Assembly (NCBI GenBank): GCA_030765045.1
Contig: CM060963.1
Location: forward strand, 121,470,735-121,534,734
DNA from: Tenodera sinensis
Lineage: Eukaryota; Arthropoda; Insecta; Mantodea; Mantidae
DNA length: 64,000 nucleotides
Direction of reading: 5' to 3'
Part shown: positions 10,593 to 22,058 of the stretch, one piece after another
Numbering within the stretch: position 1 is the first letter of the stretch
Layout of the letters: each line of letters starts with the position of its first letter
Position numbers and translations under genes: made by a program
Notes under the pieces: generated by a model
Databases searched by the model: none
What the model was told of the DNA's origin: nothing
What the model saw: the letters and a program-made list of their open reading frames with translations, nothing else

Positions 10593-10702
10593 TTCTAGAG
10601 CTACTCTATATTGCTGTAGCCACTCGCCACAACCTGTTATGCATTGCAGTGGCCTGCAGCTATATTTTAAGTCTCGAATTTAAGCAATATTGGTAGCGCT
10701 AT

Positions 10703-10863
10703 TATCTCAGCCTCACCAATATGTGTCCTGTGTAACGATCCAGCAGAAATGAACGAAGATCACTTGAAGACCTGTGAAGCATTAAGATCAGAAGAAACTA
10801 CAGTTCAAAAGTATTGGAAAGCACGAATGCTAATGGCTTCATTGCCAGATGCAAGGCACTAGA

Positions 10864-10912
<49 letters not shown>
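10703..10912 (+). pseudogene. 3' fragment of the AAC-tailed I-group element (family 2)
   Basis: Matches the 3' end of the element at 56604-59863 in opposite orientation: codons for ICVLCNDPAEMNEDHLKTC, then VQKYWKARMLMASLPDARH and a TAG, then 16 AAC units (10864-10912). About 210 bp survive, a 5'-truncated insertion. Confidence 0.88.
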
Positions 10913-11423
10913 TTAGAAATGCTTCTTCAGAGAGAACGGCAGACAGGCTTTACTAACTTCCTGGTAAGCACTATTTTGACTCCAGTGGATAATATTGACA
11001 TATTTCTTTCTCTTTATGATTTATTGGTCACAATCTCTAATTACTTTGAATACATATAGCTTATTAACTTGATGTCGTAGACCATTGGTTTCCTATCTCA
11101 AATTGATTATCTATGAACCTCTACCACTAGTAAAATTTGTGCGGTGTTATTCATTTACATCCTGTATATATATTAAAAAAGGCAACTGAAGCCTTGTTAT
11201 TCTGAAAATATTTCACTATCTTCAAAAGGACAATCAGCATAAGAAGATTATATGAAGTGTATGAAGCTGGAAAAGCTGATATTAAAATATTCCTTACAAG
11301 CAGAAACATTTTCACAACTCGAGAACATAGCTAATGGAAGATATCAAACATAACTATGTACATAGTGCTTTTCAGAGGATATCAGAAACAAATATGAAAA
11401 TAAAGCTTTATGTATTAACTTAC
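10913..11423. other. Intron sequence, nothing recognised
   Basis: AT-rich sequence between the AAC-tailed fragment and the fourth coding exon. No supported feature. Confidence 0.4.
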
Positions 11424-11576
11424 CTTTGGACTGCCTAATAAGGGGTAGGAATGCTTTGATGACCCTGAGCATCCCCCAGACATTAACTTCCATGAGTCTG
11501 TAGCAAGTAGTTAATGGAACCCATTCCACAAGGCCAAAAGTGCTGACTCCTGCATTATTTACTATGCCCCACAGTC
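11424..11576 (-). CDS. SDR9C dehydrogenase, fourth coding exon (NNAG)
   Basis: A 153-bp exon with TTACAG acceptor and GTAAGT donor, phase 1 to phase 1. It encodes GLWGIVNNAGVSTFG and then MEVNVWGMLRVIKAFLPL. NNAG (residues 151-154) stabilises the central sheet, and the Asn in VNVWG (176) corresponds to the catalytic-tetrad Asn of SDRs. The sequence resembles the same segment of BDH1/HSD17B2-type enzymes. It ends RQSKG, with the Gly codon split across the next intron of about 11.3 kb. Confidence 0.93.
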
Positions 11577-11963
11577 CTGTAATCAACCATGTAATCATGT
11601 AGCATCAGAATTCATTAGAGATTAATAAATGTTGTGGAGATTCAAACAAATAACAGGGCTTTTACTAAATGGTCATCTGCAATAAACACTTAAACATCCC
11701 TCTGAACATATTTTGGATTATTTAAAAATTGTTAACTAAGTAATGAACTACAGTCTCTGAGGAATAAGTTATGAGTGCTACCTTCTCCAGAAAATGGCTG
11801 AGGCTATCAACCACTTCTCAAATAATAATAGGCAGGACCACAAGGAAGGGTACCAGTCTAACACTCGAGGTGTCAGAGTTGGCCATGTATTGCCTAGTTT
11901 TTGGTTCAATCTGTGCTCTGCTTTAGTATTATTAGAATTTGCTTGCTTGCTAAATTTGAACAT

Positions 11964-13191
11964 CTAATATCTTTAAACAAGCAATTGTTGTATATAAATA
12001 TACTCGTATTTCATTATCTTGGAAATGGCTCTTAATGATTTGGATCAAATTCTGTATTAAAATAAAGTTTTGCTCTTTAAGTTTACCTATATAGGTGTCT
12101 TACGTGAAAAAAGTTATTTTAAAAAAAACATACTTTTTTTATTACCTCTTCTCCAGAGCAATTCTTCTTCTTCTTCTTCTTCTTCTTCTTCTTCTTCATC
12201 GTGTTCTTCTTCTTCTTTTCCTCCTCCTTGTCCTGATTACCCTCCCCTTATGTAGGACTTACACCCCTAGGATTTACAAGCCAATGCATAGGGTCACATG
12301 CTTGTTGAGGAGCAGGGGAACCTATGGACCGGACAGAGTGAATAGCTGGAAGCAGGTTGTCGGCCAAACCTAGGTATGAGAGTGAGGAAGAGTATGATAT
12401 AAAATGCAGATGAAAGCGATGAATGGAAAGATGATAATGGAGCAATTGGTGGAATGAGAGGTGGGAGAAACTGGAGAATTCAAAGAAAACCCGCTCAGAT
12501 GCCACTTTGTCCACAATGAGTACCAATGCAGGTCCTGGGATCGAACCCAAGCCACCTAGCCAAACTGCTTGGCCACAGTACAATTCTTCTGTGTGTGTGT
12601 TTATATATATTTACTTATCTTGGAAACAGTCAGAACGATTTGGATCAAATTTTGTATTCAGATAAGGTTTTGCTTTTTAAGTTTATCTACATGTCTTTCC
12701 CAGAAAATGTATAATTTTCTGCATGTTGGAAAAAGAAATGCTATGTATCACATTCACACTCTTCTCTACTCACTTTTAGGTAATAGATACACATCTCTTT
12801 CTCTGCTCACTCTTCTACAAACAATTCATATTATCTATAGGTGGATGTTACTCTGTATGTAACCATTACTAATGCAAAGGGCTTGACTGATCATCACAAA
12901 ATTCACCATATATATGTAGTTTTTCATGGAGAAGCTTTTTATGCTATCCATTTTACTATACAATATATTACTTTTACATGGTTTTCTCTATTCACTTTTC
13001 TTTTACTTAACACCAATATTTTTTCTACTCGCCCTTCAACATAAAATTCATACAATTTTCTATGATTGAGATGTAAATGTAACATATTACACCTAAATAA
13101 GCATCTTCTACAAAAACACACGATTTTACAAAAAAAAAAAAAAAAAAAAAAAAAAACCACAAAGCTGAGGGAAGCTTGGTCACCCAGGTAC
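11964..13191. mobile_element. Helitron-like element, copy H4, interrupted by a SINE
   Basis: Starts A|TCTAATATCTTTAAACAAGC and ends GGAAGCTTGGTCACCCAGGTAC before T, an eroded version of the family ends. It contains the recognisable lines GATTTGGATCAAATT and GTTTTGCTTTTTAAGTTTA, plus two short copies of the internal unit. A 26-base A run lies near the right end (13130-13156). The middle is split by a SINE at 12169-12580. Much shorter than H2 and H3. Confidence 0.65.
12169..12580 (-). mobile_element. tRNA-derived SINE family 2 with GAA tail
   Basis: On the minus strand the head has TGGCCAAGCAG (box-A-like) and GGGTTCGATCCC (perfect box B). The body follows, ending in a GAA/AAG run that appears as TTC repeats at 12165-12197. 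CAATTCTTCT flanks both sides (12159-12168, 12581-12590) as target duplication. A second copy in the other orientation lies at 26299-26575. Confidence 0.8.
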
Positions 13192-13379
13192 TTATTTGTA
13201 ATGCATTATTCTGTTTTATTATAACAGTAAAGGCTGCATTTATTATAATGGTAGTGAAAGTGAGAACATTATTACATAGTACATTTTAGTCAAGTTACAA
13301 AATGCTGAGCTCAGAAATGTTTAACTTTATTCTAAGTTTGACAAAATTTGCTCTCATGTTAGTGTTGTTCAAACTGGTA
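13192..13379. other. Intron sequence, nothing recognised
   Basis: Short AT-rich stretch between Helitron-like copy H4 and the decayed transposase. Confidence 0.35.
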
Positions 13380-15060
13380 TTGGAAAGAGTGGAAAGCCAT
13401 TCAGTCACAGGGTAAGGAAATAGTAATCATTGTTCATAGGTTCTTTAAAGATGAATTTAAGGTACTTAAAAATGGTCAGCCTGCAATATCTGTTGAAGAT
13501 GTTGGACAAACAGTTGCTGCAAGGAGAGTATCTCATGTATCTTGTTTATGGAATGTTAAATTAGAAAGTAAACACAGACAATACAGGGACCAAAATCTGG
13601 TCCCTAGGTAAGAAAAAGCCCAATAGTACCTTCTTAAATGCAAGGATTGACTCGCTTTACTGCTTATATAAGACAAACTTTGAAAGAGGCTAATTTAGTT
13701 TAGGCAGCATATGGGTAGTGCAACATATATTAAAATCTTTTAAACTTGGTATGCTAAAAATGTTGAAGATGAACAATTGTCATGAAGAAGCCTATCATAG
13801 TAAGTATTCAATTTTGACATCCCCCAGAGGATATCTTCAGCAAGTTCCTTGAACCACCACCAGAGGAGACCTGAGAAAAGATCACCATCCACGCCAGGGA
13901 GAACCAGTCGATGTTCAGTTGATAATGGAGGAAAGTCAGCCTCCAAAACATGTTCCTGTAAATTATAAGTAAATGTTGTGTAGTGTCATTAATTGACTCA
14001 CCTTTATGGTTTAAATTAAAAAATATATTAGAAGATTCCAACAGCATCATACAAGAACAAGTTTTCGCCATAATACAATCTGCTGCACAATTTGCTGGTG
14101 TCATCGGATCCTTTAATTTCGAGTTTACGGGAGTTTTATGAAAAACTAAAGATTCCCTTCTGTTGAGAAGCACAAAAGTTGCTGTATTTGAGTGAAAAAC
14201 TGCTTTACAATGGAAAGAAGAAGAGGTAGCAAGCGTGGACGATGAGCAGCAGCATTCAGACACTAATGTGGAGTATGATAGTTCATAAAATGTGTCCATT
14301 TATTTGAGATAACACCACTAAGTAATAAACTATATTACATTTATGTAGTATATGCATTTCATAGCTATTAATATCAATTTTACCTGTTATTGAGATCAAT
14401 AGCTCCATAAAAATACTTTTGTCCCATTTTGACTGCCATCTGGCCCAGTGTGCACAGGTAAAATATGGTTCTGTGATACATCTGATGGTGAAGCTGACAA
14501 AGCTATGATTGTCTCCCTGGGTAAAGGTTAGAGATTCATTACACTACATGCAGGGTCTTCTGAAGGGTTTATTTTAAATGCTTGACTTCACTTTTGATCT
14601 CAGTCAACCAAAGATTATCACAAAGAATTGGATAGTATTGGTTTGTTGAAAAGCTCCCCCTAACATACCTCAAAACAGTGAAATCATTATGGATAATGCA
14701 CCATATCATTCAGTGAACTATATAAGGCTCTTGTGCCATTCAGTTTGAAGAACAAAATGTAAGCCTGGTTACGTAAAGGGAACATTGAATATGATCCCAA
14801 ATCAGCGGAAATAGTGTTATACAACATTATTAAGCTGATGAAAGACCAATTTAGAAAACATTAAATTGATTATATCGTGGAATTAACAGGGCATACATTA
14901 GTGCATCTTCCTCCCTATCATTGCAATTTAAATGCAATTGAGTTGAATTGGGCTCAGGTAAAGAAAGATGTTGCAAAACATATAACATTCAAGCACTGTG
15001 ACATAATAACTCTCCTTGAAAATATTGAAGCGATAAGTGATCATCCAGAATAACTTTGGT
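13380..15060 (+). pseudogene. Tc1/mariner-superfamily (DDE_3-like) transposase relic
   Basis: Broken into many frames. The N-terminal part gives GKEIVIIVHRFFKDEF and later LKMNNCHEEAYHSKY-like text. The catalytic part (14520-15050) gives RFITLHAGSSEGFILNA, IIMDNAPYHS (second catalytic Asp), EYDPKSAEIVLYNIIKLM, TGHTLVHLPPYHCNLNAIEL and NWAQVKKDVAKHITF (third acidic residue). Insect elements of this type normally encode one protein of about 350-400 residues; here stops and insertions are frequent. A separate repeat is nested at about 13800-14020. Inverted termini were not found. Confidence 0.72.
13800..14020 (+). repeat. Penelope-type repeat copy nested in the transposase relic
   Basis: The stretch GTTGATAATGGAGGAAAG (about 13917) through TTAATTGACTCACCTTTATGG (about 14000) matches, in the same order, the minus strand of the foldback repeat at 23973-24179. 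The hammerhead-like elements are weaker in this copy. Confidence 0.55.
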
Positions 15061-16145
15061 GTTACTTCGTGGTAGCTTAACGACCATTGTCGATACTTGT
15101 AGTTTGGCTCCGACTATGCTCAACATGAGATTTAATCCAGGGTATGCGTGAGTATATTTTATAGATCACCCAGAATAACTTTGGAGACTATTTATTCTCA
15201 ACTCTTTAACACATTTCGGGAGTTATGCCGACTTCCATATATATCCTCGCAGAGCAACCGCAACTCACATGTGTACACAGCTAAGTCCTCCACCGATATG
15301 GGGAGAGTGATCACGCTTCCTGGCGTCCCCACGCTAGGAAAAAAAACGTTCCTCCCGATTTTAAATTTCATGACGTCATCAAAAGAAAGCCTCGCATCCA
15401 AAATACTATTTCAGTCCTTTTCACAATTTAGAAATGTCCCTTTCTATTAAAACATGTCCTTTTTTTGAATTCCGAATATATAGTTATCTTTCTATGATTA
15501 AACAATATTTTCTTTATATTTTATTAAACATATAGCGCGATTTTTAAGGTTGGCAGACCTGAATTTTGACCGTGAATTTCAAATTATGTGGTATGACGTC
15601 ATGACTCGTTAATTTCAAACCAATAATGCGTTTATCCTATAAATTTAACGACTATTATTTACTCATATTTTGCTCACCTTACAACACTTCCTACTCTATT
15701 ATCTACCTATGTTATTACTCAACATTTATCGCAAATCTCACATCCGGCAATTAAATTAAAACGTGTCTTTATCAAGCCCATTCGATTTGAATCTAAATTT
15801 CGGTATCAATATGCTATCAAAGGTGATACCAGAAAACTGGAAAACAGATGTGAAAGTGTGGAATTGGAGGAAAATTTTTATTGGGAGATGATGAATTACT
15901 TGACGAGGCCATTCACCAATTTCGATATTTCTTTAAAGAAATGAAAGCAGGTTGATAATAGCATTGTTATTTACTTTTGCATACTTGATACTTGTACTTA
16001 ATAAAGAGTTCACAACAATTTTATTCAATTCCCTCTATCACTCACTTTTAGTTCTTCTCTACAATAAAAAAGAAAGAAAGCAAAAAAAGGTAAACTATCT
16101 CTGAATTTCTGTTAAAAATTTAAAGTTTTGATTTGAAATACCTAC
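15061..16145. other. Intron stretch with short direct repeat, no gene
   Basis: The phrase CCAGAATAACTTTGG occurs twice (15045-15059 and 15168-15182), about 124 bp apart. A 100-codon open frame at 15148-15450 resembles nothing I know. The GACGTCAT-containing region 15370-15620 may be an old repeat, but no ends were found. Confidence 0.35.
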
Positions 16146-16308
16146 CTTGTGCTGGAGCATTCTCAGTGACATATTGTAGTGCAGATGCTATTTGTGCATC
16201 TGAAGTTACATTCAGTTGGACAATATGTAAATTTTTACCCCCTGCATTTTGTAGTCTTTCTGCTCCTTCTCCTTTTGAATTCAAACAACCAGCAAATACA
16301 ACTGAACC
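16146..16308 (-). CDS. SDR9C dehydrogenase, third coding exon
   Basis: A 163-bp exon, acceptor TTTCTCAG, donor GTAGGT, entering in phase 0 and leaving in phase 1. It encodes GSVVFAGCLNSKGEGAERL and then LHIVQLNVTSD, covering the second beta strand (cofactor selectivity region) and the strand carrying the LNVT motif, which in SDRs contacts the adenine ring. The split last codon joins the next exon to give AQGLWGIVNNAG. No stop or frameshift is seen, so the exon looks under selection despite the repeats around it. Confidence 0.9.
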
Positions 16309-17450
16309 CTGAGAAACAGTAAATCAAAATCTCATCATGGTGTAAAATAAACATTCTTGGTGCATAATTAGATGAGAAGGAAAGTAAAATGTCAAGAGAA
16401 AGTTTTCTTAATAACTATGAAAATTTTTCAGAAATAAACTTTCGTGTAAAATATGCAGATTAAGCAGGAATCTAAATGTTCTTCTAGGATATCATCTAGA
16501 TAACTCTTCAGTCTGTGGAATCAATATAGGTATAGATCAGAACCATAGAACTACTATCCCAAATAAAACATTAATTGCACACTATTATGAATTAATGTGA
16601 TTGGTTGGATGGTTTACAATGCTCCCCGTATGGTAATTGATCTCTGGGGAAACTTCATTCCACCATGCAATGTATGGATTCATGTACAGTTGAACCTGAT
16701 TTATGTGTATATCCAGGGGAAGAGAGAATATTACTTATAACTCAGAATTACTTATAAATGAGATTTGAATAATGCATCATGTTTTTAAAAGCAATATTGT
16801 AGGCCTATATCTATAAAATTTTACAAACAACAAGGATATTTATTTATTTATTTGCTTATAGACTTTTACAAGTTTCAAGCATTGTCAAACAATTTTAAAA
16901 AGTTACAAAACAAAATTATATGTATATACAATATTTACAATTCATCCAACCTACAAAGAAAACATTATTTTGAACTTGGTTCTGTTTTAAAGAAATCAAT
17001 TAATTTGGCTTGTTTCACTTTTCTTGCATTAAGTGCATACACCTTAGTTTGATATTGATCACTATATATAGCGTGGTGTAAGCAATTCCTAAATCTGAAA
17101 CAATTTCACTTTTGGTTTTGTGTGGATTAAGTTCCATCTCTCAAATAAATTTTACTTTCTGATCTAGTGCACAACATTTACTTTTTCTGTTCTTCATGGC
17201 TGATTAAAAGCAATTGAGAACTGAAAGACAAAAACTGTTAATAGTTAACACTAAATAATAAAAATTTTATCCTTACTTCTCGTTTGTTGCTACAACATTG
17301 TCAAGCCGAAAGCTACTGTCTCTACCAAAAAAAGTCTTTGTCTTTTGTTTTCATGGCCAAAAGCCCCTGCTCAGCTTGCTTTGTCAACAGAAATAAGAAA
17401 AATGTGCTCCAAGTTTCTTTTAAAATAGCATATGCAATATGCTCAATATA
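16309..17450. other. AT-rich intron sequence, nothing recognised
   Basis: No open frame with a recognisable product, no tandem repeats, and no termini until the SINE array. Confidence 0.45.
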
Positions 17451-18510
17451 TTTAAGAGGTAGAACCGGAACTTAAAAATTCAATGCCACAACTGGGATTT
17501 GAACCACAGACCTTCCGCTTGCCGGGCGGACGCTCTACCACTGAGCTATTGTGACAAACTGCCAGAATGGCATCAAATTCTCAAGCCAGTTCGTATTTTT
17601 CCTGGTAAACCACAAAGGCAGTCTCACATCAGAGACAATTACCCCAATGGTGACTTACTATTGCAAGTACTTTATATCCCAGGATTAAATAACCTTCACA
17701 TGGTAATTATTATTTATTTATGCCAACAAACTTACTGTTGGTGTTTTTAAACACACAAGCCGTGTGTGGGCAAAGTTTAAGAGGTAGAACCGGAACTTAA
17801 AAATTCAATGCCACAACTGGGATTTGAACCACAGACCTTCCGCTTGCCGGGCGGACGCTCTACCACTCAGCTATTGTGACAAACTGCCAGAATGGCATCA
17901 AATTCTCAAGCCAGTTCGTATTTTTCCTGGTAAACCACAAAGGCAGTCTCACATCAGAGACAATTACCCCAATGGTGACTTACTATTGCAAGTACTTTAC
18001 ATCCCAGGATTAAATAACCTTCACATGGTAATTATTATTTATTTATGCCAACAAACTTACTGTTGGTGTTTTTAAACACACAAGCCGTGTGTGGGCAAAG
18101 TTTAAGAGGTAGAACCGGAACTTAAAAATTCAATGCCACAACTGGGATTTGAACCACAGACCTTCCGCTTGCCGGGCGGACGCTCTACCACTGAGCTATT
18201 GTGACAAACTGCCAGAATGGCATCAAATTCTCAAGCCAGTTCGTATTTTTCCTGGTAAACCACAAAGGCAGTCTCACATCAGAGACAATTACCCCAATGG
18301 TGACTTACTATTGCAAGTACTTTATATCTGGCAGTTTGTCACAATAGCTCAGTGGTAGAGCGTCCGCCCGGCAAGCGGAAGGTCTGTGGTTCAAATCCCA
18401 GTTGTGGCATTGAATTTTTAAGTTCCGGTTCTACCTCTTAAACTTTGCCCACACACGGCTTGTGTGTTTAAAAACACCAACAGTAAGTTTGTTGGCATAA
18501 ATAAATAATA
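17451..18510. mobile_element. Compound tRNA-SINE (family 1): three minus units in tandem plus one inverted plus unit
   Basis: Three nearly identical units of 325 bp begin at 17451, 17776 and 18101 in minus orientation. At 18328 the sequence turns round into a plus-oriented unit ending in GGCATAAATAAATAATAAT. The whole block is bracketed by the 12-mer ATGCTCAATATA (17439-17450 and 18511-18522). Each unit carries a pol III-type box A (TAGCTCAGTGGTAGAGC) and box B (GGTTCAAATCC). The tRNA-like part has anticodon arm TCCGC-CCGGCAA-GCGGA but a mispaired T stem, so it is SINE rather than tRNA. Open frames beginning MNHRPSACRADALPL are antisense to it. Confidence 0.85.
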
Positions 18511-18522
18511 ATGCTCAATATA

Positions 18523-19571
18523 AATTGTAGAATGAAGTATCTTCCGGGCTGTTATGCCGTGGTCTGCTGGAGATCTGTCTTCCAGATGTTTCGTTTACAA
18601 CTGCGGTAAACATCCTCAGTGGCGTTGTTGAAGTCTCCTCGTGGAAGGTATCACTGCGACTGATGCGTCGACTGTCTGTGGGGCTCCATTTATACCATGC
18701 GCAACGTGCGCTGATTGGCCCGGGGCATGCAGAGGATGGTGGCTGGTGGAGGGGGTTCTATCTCTCTTATGCTGCTGGTCTCTTCTGATTGGCTTACCTT
18801 GCTTTCCTGCTTCTTATGATGTTCTATGACCGGATGCCAGTTGCTGTTTAATCTTAAGGCCTCCTCCTTATTAAAGTTGTTAGGGTGCTTGTAAATTTCA
18901 ATAGCCTCTCGCTGTAGTCGGGCATGGTAATGTATGGTAGATGCAAGGATGTGCGTATCCTGGAACTTAATACTGTGTTCACCGACTGCATTAATGGCAT
19001 GTTCAGCGACCGCAGACTTATCAGTTTGGCCCAGGCGGCAGCTTCTTTTGTGTTCCGTGAGTCTGGTCTTAACACTGCGCTGAGTAGTTCCAATGTAAAC
19101 TGAGCCACAACCACAAGGAATACTGTATACTCCAGCCGATGACAAAGTTTCTCGGGGATCCTTGGGTGATTGTAGTAAACTGCTTAACTGTCTGGTGGGT
19201 TTAAAGATCGTCTTGACGTTATGTCGCTGTAATATGCGATCAATTCGGTCGGTGACATTTTTTAAGTATGGTAGGAACACAATGCCCTTAATTTTGGGCT
19301 GATCTGGATTCCGGATGACAGGTTGAGTCTTAGGAGGCCGGCAAGCTCTTCTTACTTCTCGGATTGAATAGACATTGGAAAGTAATGCTTGATCTAAGTG
19401 GCCAAGTTCTTGTTTTAAGAAGTGCGGCTCACAGATGCGGGAAGCGCAGGTTGCAAGCGTCTTGATCATTGCACGCTTCTGTTTGGGATGATGATTGGAC
19501 TGTTTGTTTAAGTAGCGGTCAGTATGTGTAGGCTTGCGGTAGACCGTGTGTCCAAGTGTCCCATCGGCATG
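18523..19571 (-). pseudogene. Penelope-like element, C-terminal GIY-YIG endonuclease (5'-truncated)
   Basis: A minus-strand frame preceded by TLGHTVYRKPTHTDRYLN and SNHHPKQKRAM, the end of the Penelope RT domain. It continues (19469-18690) into the endonuclease: GVYSIPCGCGSVYIG contains the GIY and YIG motifs plus the Cys pair typical of Penelope-like GIY-YIG domains. RSVKTRLTEHKRSC supplies the catalytic Arg region and KSAVAEHA the Glu. The frame runs 260 codons to a stop at 18690 and lacks most of the RT. It sits between SINE blocks. A hammerhead-like core lies just downstream of the frame. Confidence 0.88.
18557..18626 (-). ncRNA. Hammerhead-ribozyme-like motif of the Penelope-like element
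   Basis: On the minus strand, ACGCCACTGAGGATG supplies CUGANGA. Stem II GTTTAC/GTAAAC closes a CGCAGTT loop, and GAAA follows directly. GCC upstream and GGC downstream can form a short stem I. The cleavage-site NUH is not well placed, so this may be a decayed or variant hammerhead. Penelope-like terminal repeats are known to carry hammerheads. Confidence 0.5.
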
Positions 19572-20196
19572 TTACCCCAATGGTGACTTACTATTGTAAG
19601 TACTTTATATCCCAGGATTAAATAACCTTCAGATGGTAATTATTATTTATTTATGCCAACAAACTTACTGTTGGGTAATTTGTCTCTGATGTGAGACTGC
19701 ATTTGTGGTTCTCCAGGAGAAATTCAAACTGGTTTGAGAATTTAATGCCATTCTGGCAGTTTGTCACAATAGCTCAGTGGTTAGAGCAGCTACCCGGTAA
19801 GCGGAAGGTCTGTGGTTCAAATCCCAGTTGTGGCATTGAATTTTTAAGTTCCAGTTCTACCTCTCAAACTTTGCCCACACACGGCTTGTATGTTTAAAAA
19901 CACCAACAGTAAGTTTGTTAGCATAAATAAATAATAATTACCATGTGAAGGTTATTTAATCCTGGGATATAAAGTACTTACAATAGTAAGCCACCATTGG
20001 GGTAATTTGTCTCTGATGTGAGACTGCCTTTGTGGTTTACCAGGAGAAATACGAACTGGTTTGAGAATTTAATGTCATTCTGGCAGTTTGTCACAATAGC
20101 TCAGTGGTTAGAGCAGCCGCCTGGTAAGTGGAAGGTCTGTGGTTCAAATTCCAGGTGTGGCATTGTATTTTTAAGTTCCAGTTCTACCTCTCAAAG
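19572..20196. mobile_element. Second family 1 SINE block (one partial minus segment, two plus units)
   Basis: 19572-19674 is the minus-strand head (TTACCCCAATGGTGAC to CTTACTGTTGG). At 19675 the orientation flips, and two plus units follow about 328 bp apart (GTAATTTGTCTCTGATG at 19675 and 20003). Each has box A (TAGCTCAGTGGTTAGAGC) and box B (GGTTCAAATCC, GGTTCAAATTC). The second unit ends at TACCTCTCAAAG without the usual tail. Confidence 0.8.
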
Positions 20197-20765
20197 TTTC
20201 TAGCTCATTTTGTTTTATTCTGTATAAGATTATTTAAATGGCAAATTATCCTGTTAATGCTTATATAGTTTTTTAAGTAGTTTCTAGCTCATTTTATTGT
20301 GTACAAAATTATTTAAATGACAAATTATTCCTGTTAATTCTTATGCAGCTTTGTAAGCAGTTTCTAACTCATTGTATTCTGTATAAGATTATTTAAATGA
20401 CAAATTATTCCTGTTAATGCTTGTGTAGCTTTGTAAGTAGTTTCTAACTCACTGTATTCTGTGTAAGATTATTTAAATGACAAATTATTCCTGTTAATGC
20501 TTATGTAGCTTTGTAAGTAGTTTCTAACTCATTTTATTCTGTGTAAGATTATTCAAATGACAAATTATTCCTGTTAATGCTTATGTAGCTTTGTAAGTAG
20601 TTTCTAACTCATTTTATTCTGTATAAGATTATTTAAATGACAAATTATTAGAGTTAATGCTTATGTAGCTTTGTAACTAATTTTTAACTAATTTTATTCT
20701 GTATAAGGTAATCTAAATGACAAATGATCCTGTGAAAGCTTATGTAACTCTGTAAGTGATCTCTA
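20197..20765. repeat. 80-bp tandem repeat, about seven units
   Basis: TTTCTAACTCATTTTATTC recurs at near-exact 80-bp steps (about 20201, 20281, 20361, 20441, 20521, 20601, 20681). Each unit contains AAGATTATTTAAATGACAAA and CCTGTTAATGCTTATGTAG. The last units drift. No coding capacity. It directly follows a truncated SINE. Confidence 0.85.
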
Positions 20766-21424
20766 GCACCTTCAGTGACAAATCATTGTTAATCACCTCT
20801 GATGCCTGTGTGAAAGCTACTCAAATGTATATGTATAGAACCAACTAAAAAAAAGATGCCATTCATTGCTAATTATATTATAACTGAATTATTATTATAT
20901 TACAACTAAACAGTAGAATATGGCTGTTAATGCCTAGTGTAAATTTAACAAAATTTAATTCTTATGTGACAAATTTCAGGTAAGCTTTGATTGTGTTTCC
21001 ATTATCTCCTTTGCTGTTTGTTTGTTTCTATTTTGTTCCTGTATATGAGTTTTATGTGCTCATTCTGTATATTTATTGACAATGTTTTGTACATCACAAT
21101 TGACATGTTCAATATTCACCAGCCTCCATGGCTACTTGTGAACTCACTGAACGCAATCTAATCTAATCTAAAATCACCTCCCCAGAGCTGGGAATCAAAG
21201 CACAGACTCTTGAGATGAAAGCTCAAAAGGAAATTATCTCAGCATTTTCTTACATTAAGGTTAGATTGATGGTATACTCATAGTGTCACTTGCAACATGT
21301 GATCTTTGTTATAGCACTTATATCCATCGATTATTTGGTAAAAAACAGTTGGCAACAAAAATCTATGAGCAAGTTACTTGAACTATTTGGCGTAACAGAT
21401 CAACATAATATTTCTAATAGTAAA
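20766..21424. other. Intron sequence, nothing recognised
   Basis: Non-coding. It includes a short AATCTAATCTAATCTA run near 21160 but nothing else of note. Confidence 0.4.
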
Positions 21425-22058
21425 TCATATATATTTAAACGAGCAATTCTTGTATATAAATATTCTGCACAACTTGGAAACGGCTCTAACGATATCGATC
21501 AAATTTGGTATTAGGATAGGGTTTTGCTTTTTAAGTTCATCTATATAGGTGTAATTCCCGAAAAAACGTGATTTTACATAAAAAATGACATTTTTTATTC
21601 CTGCTTCTACTGAGCAATTCTTGTATATACATTACTGGTATTTCAGAAACGGCTCTAAAGATTTGGTTAAATTTTTGTATACATGCATATTACATTCACA
21701 GTGTTTTCTCTACTTACTTTTAGGTAACACATTCACATCTCTTTCTCTACTCACTCCTCTATAAACAATTTTCCATAAAAAACGTGATTTTACACCAAAA
21801 AACATTTTTATCTCCGCTTTTATAATAAGTCATGCCATGTTCTGTGTGTTTGAAATAGAAATGCTGTTACAATCACACTGTTTTCTCCTCTCACTTTTAA
21901 GTAACACAATTCACAGTGGTTTCTCTACTCACTCTTCTACAAAGAAATCATACAACTTTCTGTATGTTTGAAATAGAGATGCTACATACTACATTCACAG
22001 TGGTTTCTCTACTTACTTTTAGGTAACATATTCACATTTCTTTCTCTACTCACTTTTC

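Noticed and set aside
11344..11598. SDR exon as a stand-alone gene of 84 codons
   Set aside because: The apparent start and end lie in intron sequence; splice sites define 11424-11576 as an internal exon.
12070..12255. Poly-Ser/poly-Leu frames
   Set aside because: Result of the TTC tail of a SINE.
17499..18358. Three identical 60-80 codon frames starting MNHRPSACRADALPL
   Set aside because: They are antisense to the tRNA-like SINE units and repeat only because the 325-bp unit is tandem.
18338..18406. Possible functional tRNA-Ala (GGC) gene
   Set aside because: Boxes A and B and the anticodon arm are good, but the T stem has mismatches, position 33 is C, and all copies are embedded in SINE sequence.
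17451..20765. CRISPR-like or operon-like regular repeats
   Set aside because: Unit lengths of 325 and 80 bp are contiguous tandem repeats without spacers, in a eukaryotic intron.
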